Source: Flavobacteriaceae bacterium
GTDB taxonomy: Bacteria; Bacteroidota; Bacteroidia; Flavobacteriales; Flavobacteriaceae
DNA: 64,000 bases
Assembly (NCBI GenBank): GCA_028284005.1
Contig: JANQSO010000002.1
Location: forward strand, 62,001 to 126,000
Direction: 5' to 3'
A program made the translations under genes and the position numbers. Of the stretch, positions 8,868 through 16,760 are shown piece after piece. The first letter of the stretch is position 1, and each line of letters opens with the position of its first letter. The notes beneath the pieces were generated by a model. It did no database searches. It saw only the letters and a list, made by a program, of their open reading frames with translations, and was not told the origin of the DNA.

Positions 8868-9524
8868 TTAGTTTGTTTGAACATATAGATTTTCTGCAAT
8901 CTTTTGTGAAATAAAAAATTGGTCGTTTCCTATCTGGATGATCATGGAGCCATCAAAAAACTCTTTCCCTAAGACTTTGATCTTAGTGCCAATGCTTATT
9001 TTGCGTTTGTCCAGATATTGAAGAAATTCCCCACTTGATTCTTTAACTCCAACGCATACTCCCCGTTGGTTTTTACTGCATTCCGAAAGTAATTTCTTTT
9101 CGGTACGCTTTATATTTCCATGCCTGTCCGGGATGGGATCTCCGTGGGGATCAAAATCCGGGCTTCCCAGAAACTTATCCAAACGCGTAACTAATTCTTC
9201 AGATTGAATGTGTTCCAACTGCTCTGCGATCTCATGAACTTCATCCCACTGGAAATTGAGTTTTTCAACTAAAAAAACCTCCCACAAACGATGCTTTCTA
9301 ATGACATTTGCGGCAATTTTTCTTCCTGTTGGAGTTAATAGGGTTCCTTTGTATTTTTTATAGGAAAGGACATCTTTTTCAGCAAGCTTCTGTACCATAT
9401 CGGTCACTGAGGACGGTTTGGTATCCATCCTTTCGGCAATGGCATTCGTACTTACTTCTCCCTGGTTTTGTTGCTCCAGGTGGTAAATAGCCTTTAAGTA
9501 ATTTTCTTCTGCGAGTGAAAACAT
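8868..9524 (-). CDS. DtxR/MntR-family metal-dependent transcriptional regulator
   Basis: 218 aa. N-terminal winged helix (FSLAEENYLKAIYHL, then NAIAERMDTKPSSVTDMVQK), the dimerisation/metal-binding domain (HRLWEVFLVEKL, DEVHEIAEQLEHIQSEEL, then FDPHGDPIP), and a C-terminal FeoA-like SH3 domain. This is the three-domain form of MntR/IdeR/TroR. ATG at 9524 was chosen over the longer frame at 9542 because it gives the family N-terminus, and a -7 element lies within the longer frame. It heads the metal-uptake operon and probably represses it when Mn or Fe is abundant. A palindrome about 40 bp upstream is the likely operator. Confidence 0.93.
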   Translation of the reverse strand: MFSLAEENYLKAIYHLEQQNQGEVSTNAIAERMDTKPSSVTDMVQKLAEKDVLSYKKYKGTLLTPTGRKIAANVIRKHRLWEVFLVEKLNFQWDEVHEIAEQLEHIQSEELVTRLDKFLGSPDFDPHGDPIPDRHGNIKRTEKKLLSECSKNQRGVCVGVKESSGEFLQYLDKRKISIGTKIKVLGKEFFDGSMIIQIGNDQFFISQKIAENLYVQTN

Positions 9525-9529
9525 AGAGG

Positions 9530-9537
9530 CAAAGGTA
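9530..9537 (-). promoter_or_regulatory. -7 promoter element of the metal operon
   Basis: TACCTTTG on the minus strand matches TAnnTTTG. It ends 5 nt before the ATG at 9524, so the transcript would start at or next to the start codon. Confidence 0.5.
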
Positions 9538-9550
9538 AACATTTTTTTCT

Positions 9551-9562
9551 ATCTATATAGAT
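9551..9562. promoter_or_regulatory. 12-bp perfect palindrome
   Basis: ATCTATATAGAT is its own reverse complement. It sits between the larger palindrome and the -7 element of the metal operon, where a repressor could block polymerase. It may also be chance in AT-rich DNA. Confidence 0.35.
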
Positions 9563-9590
9563 TTTATTTTTAGTCAAGACTAAAAATAAA
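9563..9590. promoter_or_regulatory. 28-bp perfect inverted repeat, probable MntR/DtxR-type operator
   Basis: Two 13-bp arms, the left ending TTTTTAGTC (9567-9575) and the right starting GACTAAAAA (9578-9586), surround a central AA. The 2-nt centre makes it a poor RNA hairpin but a good site for a symmetric dimer. It lies about 40-65 bp upstream of the start codon of the DtxR-family gene. The TTTAGTC-GACTAAA core resembles the AT-flanked dyads bound by this family. Operator role is inferred. Confidence 0.6.
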
Positions 9591-9631
9591 GAAAAAATGT
9601 GCTTCTAAGCTTATTATTTTTTACAATAAAT

Positions 9632-10372
9632 TTAAAACCCTCTTTCCTTCTGAAGTTGCTCGTAGGCTTCCTGTACTTTTCTGAATTTCTCTTCCGCCCC
9701 TTTTTGATAGGCTTCATCCATATGTTGCAGTTTGTCCGGATGGTATTTTTTTGCCATGGTCCTGTAAGCCGCCTTAATTTCAGAATCTGTAGCGGTGCGC
9801 TCAATTTCCAAGATCTTATACGCACTATCCGGATTTTTGAAGAACATGGCCTTAATACTCTCGAAATCCCGGTATTGTACACCTAAATATCCCGAAATTC
9901 TATTGATTTCCTGAACTTCGGGCTCAGAAACATGGCCATCTGCATTAGCAATGCTAAATAGAAAATGAAGTATTTGTAGCCGTGATTCATACCTGGTACG
10001 TTGCCTCAACAAATTGCAAATATTCCTGGCAGAGACCTGTCGTTTCTTTATCACTTCATTAAAAACCCGAAAAGTCGCATTGGCACGTTCCGTCCCATAG
10101 GCCTGTATAAAATATTGCCTCACATAATTAAGTTCACTTTGATTTACCGTACCGTCTGCTTTAATGACCAAAGATGCCAGTGAAAGCAGATTGAGTTCAA
10201 AATCTGCCGGAGTTACACGATCCCCTCTTTGTTGCTGAAAAACCTGCTGAAAAGGCCCGCCTCCTTTTTTACTGGACATATTATCCAATAAGCTTCCTAA
10301 TAGAAAGCCAATAATCGCCCCGGGAAACCTAAAAAATGTATACCCTAGAATAGCGGTAAACCAACGAATCAT
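9632..10372 (-). CDS. DjlA-like cochaperone: TerB-type and J domains
   Basis: 246 aa. An N-terminal hydrophobic segment with repeated glycines (GYTFFRFPGAIIGFLLG, about residues 10-26) suggests a membrane anchor. A TerB-like helical domain follows (about 50-165; LLSLASLVIKADGTVNQSEL). A J domain is at the C-terminus (about 180-245) with the HPD motif in KKYHPDKLQ, needed to stimulate DnaK. The order matches DjlA/DjiA proteins. Monocistronic on the minus strand. Confidence 0.9.
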   Translation of the reverse strand: MIRWFTAILGYTFFRFPGAIIGFLLGSLLDNMSSKKGGGPFQQVFQQQRGDRVTPADFELNLLSLASLVIKADGTVNQSELNYVRQYFIQAYGTERANATFRVFNEVIKKRQVSARNICNLLRQRTRYESRLQILHFLFSIANADGHVSEPEVQEINRISGYLGVQYRDFESIKAMFFKNPDSAYKILEIERTATDSEIKAAYRTMAKKYHPDKLQHMDEAYQKGAEEKFRKVQEAYEQLQKERGF

Positions 10373-10447
10373 ATATATGTAGTTTCAATTTATAAAATGG
10401 TGTCAAAGATAACTATTTACATAAAGAGTTTTGGAATTCTTTAACGC

Positions 10448-10476
10448 TTTGATAACCTTAAAATTGGTTACCTTTG
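10448..10476 (+). promoter_or_regulatory. -33/-7 promoter of the bacilliredoxin gene
   Basis: TTTG at 10448-10451 and TACCTTTG at 10469-10476 are separated by 17 nt, a good match to the Bacteroidota housekeeping promoter (TTTG, spacer, TAnnTTTG). The ATG is 34 nt downstream. The clearest two-element promoter in the window. Confidence 0.7.
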
Positions 10477-10510
10477 CACTAAAATTGTTACACATTTAAA
10501 AGACTTTATT

Positions 10511-10921
10511 ATGTATCCACCGGAATTAGTAAAACCTATGCGTGAAGACCTTACAAAAGTAGGTTTCAATGAATTATATACAGCAGACGAGGTAAATGAA
10601 GCCTTAAAAAAGGAAGGAACTACTTTGGTAGTAGTGAATTCTGTATGTGGTTGTGCTGCAGCCAATGCACGTCCGGGAGCCAATATGTCGCTTCAAAACG
10701 AAAAAAAGCCTGACCATTTGGTAACTGTTTTTGCAGGAGTTGACCGTGAGGCAGTTGATGCTGCCCGCGCACAAATGGTTCCTTTTCCTCCTAGTTCACC
10801 TTCTATGGCTCTCTTTAAAGATGGTGAATTGGTACATATGCTAGAACGTCATCATATTGAAGGACGTCCGGCAGATATGATTGCCGAAAACCTTAAAGGA
10901 GCTTACAACGAATTTTGCTAG
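10511..10921 (+). CDS. BrxA/BrxB-family bacilliredoxin (YphP/YqiW)
   Basis: 136 aa thioredoxin-fold protein of the former DUF1094 family. The active site CGC is in VVNSVCGCAAANARPG (about residues 45-60). It starts MYPPELVKPMREDL, the usual family N-terminus. In Firmicutes such proteins remove bacillithiol from protein thiols; Bacteroidota homologues are common and are presumed thiol-disulfide reductases. Own promoter and terminator, so a single-gene unit. Confidence 0.93.
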   Translation: MYPPELVKPMREDLTKVGFNELYTADEVNEALKKEGTTLVVVNSVCGCAAANARPGANMSLQNEKKPDHLVTVFAGVDREAVDAARAQMVPFPPSSPSMALFKDGELVHMLERHHIEGRPADMIAENLKGAYNEFC

Positions 10922-10943
10922 ATAAATATCTTACAAATAATAG

Positions 10944-10968
10944 AACCACGTTAAGGCGTGGTTTTTTT
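10944..10968 (+). terminator. Rho-independent terminator
   Basis: Stem AACCACG (10944-10950) / CGTGGTT (10957-10963), 6-nt loop, followed by a run of T, 23 nt after the bacilliredoxin stop. Confidence 0.85.
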
Positions 10969-10985
10969 ATGTTTATTTTTAAACC

Positions 10986-11723
10986 ATGTTAAAGCTACTA
11001 TCATATCCACTATCCATTATATATTTTTTCTTTTTTGGATTAACCCTGGCGGTTTTTCATCCCCTACAATGGTTTGCACTAAATGTGTTTGGATATGAGG
11101 CGCATAAAAGGACGGTAGATATATTGCAATTTTTCCTTATGCGATGTCAAAATATTCTGGGAACACGGTTTTCATTTCGAAATCCGTATGACATAGGTAC
11201 AGGCAAACCCCTGATCATTGTAACCAACCACCAAAGTATGTTTGATATTCCGCCTATAATCTGGTATATGAGAAAACATCATTGCAAGTTTATCAGTAAG
11301 GTAGAGCTGGGAAAAGGAATTCCCAGTGTCTCCTATAATTTGCGTCATGGTGGATCCGTATTGATTGACAGAAAAAAACCGAAAGAAGCTGTTATCGCCA
11401 TTAAGAAGTTTGCAAATTACATTGAGGTAAATAAACGTGCTGCAGTGATTTTCCCCGAAGGGACCCGTAGTAGAAAAGGTGTTCCCAAACCTTTTCAAAC
11501 AAAAGGGCTTTTAACCTTATTTGAAGGCATTCCCTCGGCCTTGGTAGTTCCTATTACCATTAATAATTCGTGGAAAACAATTCGCTATGGTAAATTCCCC
11601 CTGGGGTTAGGGGCACACGTTACTTTTACAGTACATCAACCCTTAAAAGTGAGTGAGTACGAGCCTAACAACTTAATAAACACAATTGAGAAGCAAATTA
11701 CAGAGGCAATCACACTTGACTAA
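10986..11723 (+). CDS. 1-acyl-sn-glycerol-3-phosphate acyltransferase (PlsC family)
   Basis: 245 aa membrane-associated lysophosphatidic acid acyltransferase. An N-terminal hydrophobic segment (about 8-28) precedes the catalytic NHQSMFD motif (HX4D, about residue 80), the GSVLIDRK block and the acceptor motif FPEGTRSR (about 157-164). Makes phosphatidic acid for phospholipids. A second PlsC-type gene lies at 44623-45369; which one is the main housekeeping enzyme cannot be told here. Confidence 0.9.
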   Translation: MLKLLSYPLSIIYFFFFGLTLAVFHPLQWFALNVFGYEAHKRTVDILQFFLMRCQNILGTRFSFRNPYDIGTGKPLIIVTNHQSMFDIPPIIWYMRKHHCKFISKVELGKGIPSVSYNLRHGGSVLIDRKKPKEAVIAIKKFANYIEVNKRAAVIFPEGTRSRKGVPKPFQTKGLLTLFEGIPSALVVPITINNSWKTIRYGKFPLGLGAHVTFTVHQPLKVSEYEPNNLINTIEKQITEAITLD

Positions 11724-11735
11724 TCCTTTTCGCCT

Positions 11736-12806
11736 CTAGAACAATTTTGTTTGCGGGTCCTTTAGACGAAGGTAATGTGACCTGTCCAAAGAGTTCATTT
11801 TTATGCCTTTAAAAAAGCACTTTTTCGCGATCTCCATTGTGTCTTTTACCTGGGTTGCTATGATGCCTTGTCCTCTCATTCTAATCCCAAAACGGCTATC
11901 GTTTACTTTGCCTCCATGGCATTCGGCTATTTGATTAAGGATCCTTTCTGCCTTATCGGGAATTGCCTTATGTGCCCAGTCTTTGAAAATCTCGCCGATC
12001 TGTCCATTTAACCTTACTATTGTGTAGGCGATATCTTTTGCTCCTAATTCTGAAACTTTTTTTACCATTGGAATGATCTCGTGACTGTTTAATGATGGAA
12101 TTATAGGTGCCATCATTACCCGAACAGGAATATCATTTCTTGAAAGGACCTCAACTACTTTCAGTCTTTTCTTTATGCTTGCCGTACGAGGTTCGAGTAA
12201 ACGTCGGGTCTCTTCGGAAAGAGATGTTATGGAAATATTTACCGCAATGATATTGAGTTTTGCCATTTCCTTCAAAATATCCAGGTCACGTAATATTAAT
12301 GCGTTCTTGGTGATAATACCGGTAGGATGTTTCCATTTAAGCATCACCTCCATACACTTCCTGGTGATTTCCAGTTTTCGTTCAATAGGTTGATAGCAAT
12401 CAGTATTTCCTGAAAAAACTATAGTGTTTGGCTCCCAGGATCTACTTTTTATTTTTTGTTCCAACAATTCCGGTGCATTCTTTTTAACCAGAATATTGCG
12501 CTCAAAATCCAGTCCTGCACCATAACCCCAATATTCATGTGTGTTTCGCGCATAGCAATACACACATCCATGTTCACAGCCCTGGTATGGGTTCGCAGAA
12601 TATCCCATTCCCACATCGGGGCTGTCAACTTTATTGACAAAGGTTTTTGGAAATACCTCTATATAACGAGTTTTATTCTTGTCTGCCTGCTCACCTTCAG
12701 TTTCACAAAAATTAAGAAAATCATCCCGGATTTCATGACGTAATTCAAAAAATCGATTGTGTATTCTTCGTTGCGCTCCGCGACCTTTTAGGTGATTTTT
12801 AGACAT
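11736..12806 (-). CDS. PA0069-type radical SAM protein
   Basis: 356 aa. The radical SAM cluster motif is CEHGCVYC, a CX3CX2C spacing, about residue 76, followed by YARNTHEYWGYGAG typical of the PA0069 group (related to SplB-type proteins). Downstream motifs TGIITKNALILRD and MMAPIIPSLN fit the TIM-barrel core. The reaction of this group is not settled. Upstream lie two copies of an 11-bp palindrome, suggesting specific control. Single gene, convergent with plsC. Confidence 0.9.
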   Translation of the reverse strand: MSKNHLKGRGAQRRIHNRFFELRHEIRDDFLNFCETEGEQADKNKTRYIEVFPKTFVNKVDSPDVGMGYSANPYQGCEHGCVYCYARNTHEYWGYGAGLDFERNILVKKNAPELLEQKIKSRSWEPNTIVFSGNTDCYQPIERKLEITRKCMEVMLKWKHPTGIITKNALILRDLDILKEMAKLNIIAVNISITSLSEETRRLLEPRTASIKKRLKVVEVLSRNDIPVRVMMAPIIPSLNSHEIIPMVKKVSELGAKDIAYTIVRLNGQIGEIFKDWAHKAIPDKAERILNQIAECHGGKVNDSRFGIRMRGQGIIATQVKDTMEIAKKCFFKGIKMNSLDRSHYLRLKDPQTKLF

Positions 12807-12849
12807 AGATTAACTTAGATAAGGGACATATCAAAGTTAATTATATTTT

Positions 12850-12881
12850 GGAATAATTCCGTATAAAATTGGAATAATTCC
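12850..12881. promoter_or_regulatory. Tandem palindromic boxes upstream of the radical SAM gene
   Basis: GGAATAATTCC occurs at 12850-12860 and again at 12871-12881. The centres are 21 bp apart, i.e. two helical turns on the same DNA face. Together with flanking TTTT/AAAA the pair also forms a larger near-perfect inverted repeat. It lies 44-75 bp upstream of the start codon. Operator for an unknown regulator is the favoured reading; a weak terminator for the preceding crotonase gene is the alternative (no T-run). Confidence 0.5.
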
Positions 12882-12913
12882 AAAATATCAATGTTAAAAT
12901 TTGCAATTATGAT

Positions 12914-13696
12914 CTATTTTCCTGGGAAATTTGGTTTTCTTTTCTCTAAAAACGCTTGCGTCCCTTCCCGAAAATCTGCCGTTCCAAAACATTTGCCAAA
13001 TTGTGTGATCTCCTCATCAAAACCATTTTCGCCATCCTCATAGCCAGCATTGATTGCTGCAATTGCAGCAGCGATTGCTACAGAGGAATTTTTCATGATC
13101 TTTCCAGCTATTTTTTGGGTAAAGTCCATTAATTCCTCAGGGGCAGTAACATGATTTACCAAACCGTATTGTAGTGCCAGGTTGGCATCGATCATTCCTG
13201 CAGACATAATAAGTTCCATCGCACGGCCCTTTCCTATCAATTGCGGCAAACGTTGGGTCCCTCCGTACCCGGGAATAACGCCTAAAGAAACTTCAGGAAG
13301 TCCCATTTTTGCATTATCACTGGCAATTCTAAAGTGGGCGGCCATGGCCAATTCCAATCCGCCGCCAAGTGCAAAACCATTTACAGCAGCAATAACCGGT
13401 GTAGATAAATGCGCTACAAAATCAAATAATTTTGCTTGCCCCTCAGATGCCAGTCGCTCGCCTTGAGCTACAGAAAAATCTGCAAATTCGCTGATATCTG
13501 CTCCGGCCACAAAGGCTTTTTCTCCGCTTCCGGTAATGATGATCACTTTTACAGAGCTCTCTTCATCTGCAGCCTTAAAAGCATTGTGCAGCTCTTCGAT
13601 CGTTTCTTTATTTAATGCGTTAAGTTTAGTTGGGCGGTTGATCGTAATGGTCGAGATCCCATTTTGATTCTCGGAGAGGATATTGTTATAATTCAT
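12914..13696 (-). CDS. Enoyl-CoA hydratase/isomerase family protein (crotonase)
   Basis: 260 aa, the standard length. Crotonase hallmarks: oxyanion segment AFVAGADISEF (about 63-73), GGGLELAMAAH with the first catalytic Glu, and LPEVSLGVIPGYGGTQRL with the second catalytic Glu. Both acids present suggests a true short-chain enoyl-CoA hydratase of beta-oxidation, though crotonases vary widely. Not beside other fatty-acid genes. Confidence 0.92.
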   Translation of the reverse strand: MNYNNILSENQNGISTITINRPTKLNALNKETIEELHNAFKAADEESSVKVIIITGSGEKAFVAGADISEFADFSVAQGERLASEGQAKLFDFVAHLSTPVIAAVNGFALGGGLELAMAAHFRIASDNAKMGLPEVSLGVIPGYGGTQRLPQLIGKGRAMELIMSAGMIDANLALQYGLVNHVTAPEELMDFTQKIAGKIMKNSSVAIAAAIAAINAGYEDGENGFDEEITQFGKCFGTADFREGTQAFLEKRKPNFPGK

Positions 13697-13751
13697 TGCC
13701 TTTAGGTTTATAATTGTAAGTTCGTTTCAGAAGATAAAAATACGTAAATGC

Positions 13752-15209
13752 TTACAATTGTATTGGGAATGTCACGGTAAATGTCGTTCCCTTGCCTTCG
13801 GCAGATGTCAATGCAATTTTTCCTCCATAGGTTTCCACAATTTTCTTTACCATAGCAAGCCCAAGTCCCATACCACTGCTCTTAGTAGTAAATTTTGGCT
13901 CAAACACTTTATCTTTATTCCCTTCAGAAATACCCAGGCCATTATCCGCGACTGTTATGACCGCATTAGTTCCATCGGAAAATACGTTTACTTCAATTTT
14001 AGGATCTCCGAAGTTTTTTTGCTCAATAGCATAAATGCTGTTCTTAATTAGATTTGTGATCACGCGTATTAGCTGTGTACGGTCAAATTTAGCAATGATC
14101 TCTTTTTCTTCGGAAAAGAAATAAATATAGTCCTCATTAAAGATATCAAGTGCCAGTTTGGTAATTTTAACGACATTGAGAGTCTCGTCCTGCTGCGCGG
14201 GCATTTGTGCATAGGTTGAAAAAGCAGATGCAATAGAGCTCATGGTATCAATTTGTTGAATAAGCGTATTGCTGTATTCATCCATTTTTTTGTGCATTTC
14301 CGGATCGTTCACATCAAATTTTCGTTGAAAGCTTTGCACAGTTAAACGCATAGGTGTTAAGGGGTTTTTAATTTCGTGTGCAACCTGTTTTGCCATCTCC
14401 CTCCATGCTGCTTCCCGTTCACTTGCAGCCAATTGCGCAGCACTGCTTTCCAACTCGTCGATCATTCCATTGTATGCATTGACGAGTGATGAAATCTCCA
14501 GGGTCGTATCTTCTACAAGTATTTTTTTATTTCGTTTGTCTAAACGTGTTTCAATGATCTTTTGGCTAATATTATTTAAGGAACGAGTAATATATTTCGA
14601 AAGAAAATAAGCTAACGCAATTGCAACCAGTAGCATTATTAAATAGGCATAGCCCAGACGGGTTAGATACTCTTTTAGTTCTTTATTCAGGAACCCATCA
14701 TCTTCAATATATGGCAGATTGAGTATTGCAAGGGGTTTAAAATAGCTATCGGTAATATATGTATAAGAAGATTGGTAATTTTGACCATCTTCTTTAAACT
14801 CTTCAACATAATGTTTATTTGGAGACGTTTCCAGGGCTTCAACTATATAACTTGCCAACTTGGTATTAGTAGTATCTTTAAAGAATGAGGCCTTAGAGGA
14901 TTTTAGAAGATTTCCTTCCAGGTCGTAAAGGTATAGTTCAAGATTATGAATATTCTTGATCTCGTAGATCTTATCTTTAAAAATGAGTGGAATGTTTTCT
15001 GTATCTACCGGATATGTGGTAGTCTTTAATGCGTAATTAATGTTCTCCCTAATAGCTGTTTCCTTACGTAACAGTCGCTCTCTATGGTAATCTTCGGCTT
15101 CTTCACTATATTGATAAATAGTAACCGCTGCTATGAGGATCGAGGCTCCAATGACCAGAAGGATCATCGATAAAAAAATTCGAAAGCGAAGCGACTTGGT
15201 AAAATTCAT
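13752..15209 (-). CDS. Sensor histidine kinase, NtrY-like
   Basis: 485 aa inner-membrane kinase. TM1 at about residues 10-30, an extracytoplasmic sensor region (about 31-190), TM2 at about 190-212, HAMP-like linker, then HisKA with the phospho-accepting His in VAHEIKNPLTPMRL. The ATPase domain has N box NLIKNSIYAI, G1 VADNGLGIS and G2 GMGLGLAMVKKI. The EIKNPLTP form is typical of NtrY-type kinases. No response regulator gene is adjacent, so its partner and signal are unknown. Confidence 0.9.
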   Translation of the reverse strand: MNFTKSLRFRIFLSMILLVIGASILIAAVTIYQYSEEAEDYHRERLLRKETAIRENINYALKTTTYPVDTENIPLIFKDKIYEIKNIHNLELYLYDLEGNLLKSSKASFFKDTTNTKLASYIVEALETSPNKHYVEEFKEDGQNYQSSYTYITDSYFKPLAILNLPYIEDDGFLNKELKEYLTRLGYAYLIMLLVAIALAYFLSKYITRSLNNISQKIIETRLDKRNKKILVEDTTLEISSLVNAYNGMIDELESSAAQLAASEREAAWREMAKQVAHEIKNPLTPMRLTVQSFQRKFDVNDPEMHKKMDEYSNTLIQQIDTMSSIASAFSTYAQMPAQQDETLNVVKITKLALDIFNEDYIYFFSEEKEIIAKFDRTQLIRVITNLIKNSIYAIEQKNFGDPKIEVNVFSDGTNAVITVADNGLGISEGNKDKVFEPKFTTKSSGMGLGLAMVKKIVETYGGKIALTSAEGKGTTFTVTFPIQL

Positions 15210-15256
15210 TCAATACAGTTTGTTCGAGAAAGATAGCAATAATTAAACCATTTATT

Positions 15257-15796
15257 TTACGAATTTTTCTCCCGAATCCTTTTGTAGAATCTATAACCCA
15301 ACATTAGCAATACCGAAAACAATACAATCCCTATTACCCCATATATCCAATTGACGGCATTTTTTAAGATCACCAGGAACACTATGGCAAATAATATGAT
15401 AGTTGCTCCTTCATTGAACAAGCGCATAAAATTTGAAGAATGCTTTACTACTCCCTTTTGAAGTTGTTTAAAGATGACATGACATTTTATGTGGTAAATA
15501 ATAAGCAATACAACAAAGCCCAGTTTTACCTGCATCCATGCATCAGTAATATAAAACGGGCGGAGCACCAATAACCAAATTGCAAAAATTGTTGCCAGTA
15601 ACATAGATGGCCAGGTAATGATATACCACAAACGTTTCGCCATGATTTTAAGTTGATTGCCTAAGATCTCCCTATCCGGTGAAGGTTTATGACTTGCTTC
15701 TATTTGATACACGAAAAGGCGTACAATATAGAACAGCCCTGCAAACCAGGTAATGACAAAGATCAAATGAAGTGATTTTATATAGTAGTATCCCAA
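15257..15796 (-). CDS. hemJ: HemJ-type protoporphyrinogen IX oxidase (CopD/UPF0093 family)
   Basis: 179 aa, predicted four- or five-helix membrane protein. The start IKSLHLIFVITWFAGLFY is the HemJ signature with its conserved His near residue 10. HemJ oxidises protoporphyrinogen IX to protoporphyrin IX, the step between HemF and HemH, both encoded nearby; neither HemG nor HemY is in the window. The start is TTG (15796): an in-frame stop lies four codons upstream and no ATG gives the family N-terminus. A 20-bp imperfect palindrome lies 17 nt upstream. Confidence 0.82.
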   Translation of the reverse strand: MGYYYIKSLHLIFVITWFAGLFYIVRLFVYQIEASHKPSPDREILGNQLKIMAKRLWYIITWPSMLLATIFAIWLLVLRPFYITDAWMQVKLGFVVLLIIYHIKCHVIFKQLQKGVVKHSSNFMRLFNEGATIILFAIVFLVILKNAVNWIYGVIGIVLFSVLLMLGYRFYKRIREKNS

Positions 15797-15812
15797 ACTT
15801 TAGTTTTTAAGG

Positions 15813-15832
15813 GTATTCCGATATTGGAATAC
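15813..15832. promoter_or_regulatory. 20-bp imperfect palindrome upstream of hemJ
   Basis: Arms GTATTCC (15813-15819) and GGAATAC (15826-15832) flank GATATT, itself symmetric except for one pair. No T-run follows, so a terminator is unlikely. It could be an operator or a 5'-UTR hairpin for hemJ. Confidence 0.4.
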
Positions 15833-15922
15833 AGGAAAAATAATAACAAAATTAAAAAAGAAAGGCACAAATGTTATATCTCTGTGGGGAATTATCAATA
15901 TTGCAACATTCAATGGTGGTTT

Positions 15923-16759
15923 TTAAGAAGTATAATCATTTCCTTCTTTTTCGTCAATCTCAATATGCTTAATAACCACTTTGTCCTTAGGTTTATAAGG
16001 AATCTCTTTTAAGATGTGTTCAATAGCTTCTATTCTTGCCTTTGTTTTTTTATTGGCTTTTATTATGATCCATGGAGCTAATGTTGTATTTGTCTTTTCA
16101 AACATCCTCTTTTTATACAATGTATAATCATCCCAAAGTTCCAATGCTTTTTTATCTACAGCACTGAATTTCCATTTTTTTACCGGGCTGGACCTAATCT
16201 CTTCAAAACGTTTTTTCTGTTCTTCTTTAGAAATAGAAAAATAAAACTTAATGAGGCGAATCCCGGATTCAATGATCATTCTTTCAAAATCGTTTACCTG
16301 ATTCATGAAAATGTCATATTCCTCTTGTGTACAAAATCCATTAACAGGTTCAACAACGGCCCTGTTATACCAGCTTCTATCAAAAAACACGATCTTTCCC
16401 TGCTTAGGAAGCTTGTTGATATACCTTTGGAAATACCATTGCCCCCTTTCTTCATCATTGGGCTTGGGCAATGCGACAACGTTAAACTCTCTGGGATTTA
16501 GATGCTCTGTAGTTCTTCGAATGGCACCTCCCTTTCCAGCTGCATCCCTTCCTTCAAAAATGACAACAACCTTTTCTTTATGGTCTGTTACCCAATGTTG
16601 CAGTTTTATTAATTCTTCCTGTAAGGATTTTAACCTGTTCTCATACCTTACATATCGTAAGGCTCTACTCATGTTGTAATCTTCATAAGAGAGTAATTGC
16701 TTTAGTCCCTTTTTGGAATTTAAATATTTAAGGTCTTTTTGAGATATATTTTCTAACAT
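15923..16759 (-). CDS. Polyphosphate kinase 2 family protein (second of tandem pair)
   Basis: 278 aa from ATG 16759; the longer TTG start would overlap the upstream gene by 8 nt. PPK2 hallmarks: Walker A GRDAAGKGGAI (about 70-80), NPREFNVVALPKP, and FDRSWYNRAVVEPV (about 125-138), the lid/Walker B region. PPK2 enzymes transfer phosphate between polyphosphate and nucleotides. It begins 1 nt after the stop of its paralogue, so the two are co-translated. Subclass and substrate preference cannot be fixed by eye. Confidence 0.92.
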   Translation of the reverse strand: MLENISQKDLKYLNSKKGLKQLLSYEDYNMSRALRYVRYENRLKSLQEELIKLQHWVTDHKEKVVVIFEGRDAAGKGGAIRRTTEHLNPREFNVVALPKPNDEERGQWYFQRYINKLPKQGKIVFFDRSWYNRAVVEPVNGFCTQEEYDIFMNQVNDFERMIIESGIRLIKFYFSISKEEQKKRFEEIRSSPVKKWKFSAVDKKALELWDDYTLYKKRMFEKTNTTLAPWIIIKANKKTKARIEAIEHILKEIPYKPKDKVVIKHIEIDEKEGNDYTS

Positions 16760-16760
16760 T

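Noticed and set aside
9580..9886. Frames of ~95-100 codons on both strands at the end of the DjlA-like gene
   Set aside because: Both are shadows of the J-domain coding region, whose HPD motif fixes the true frame.
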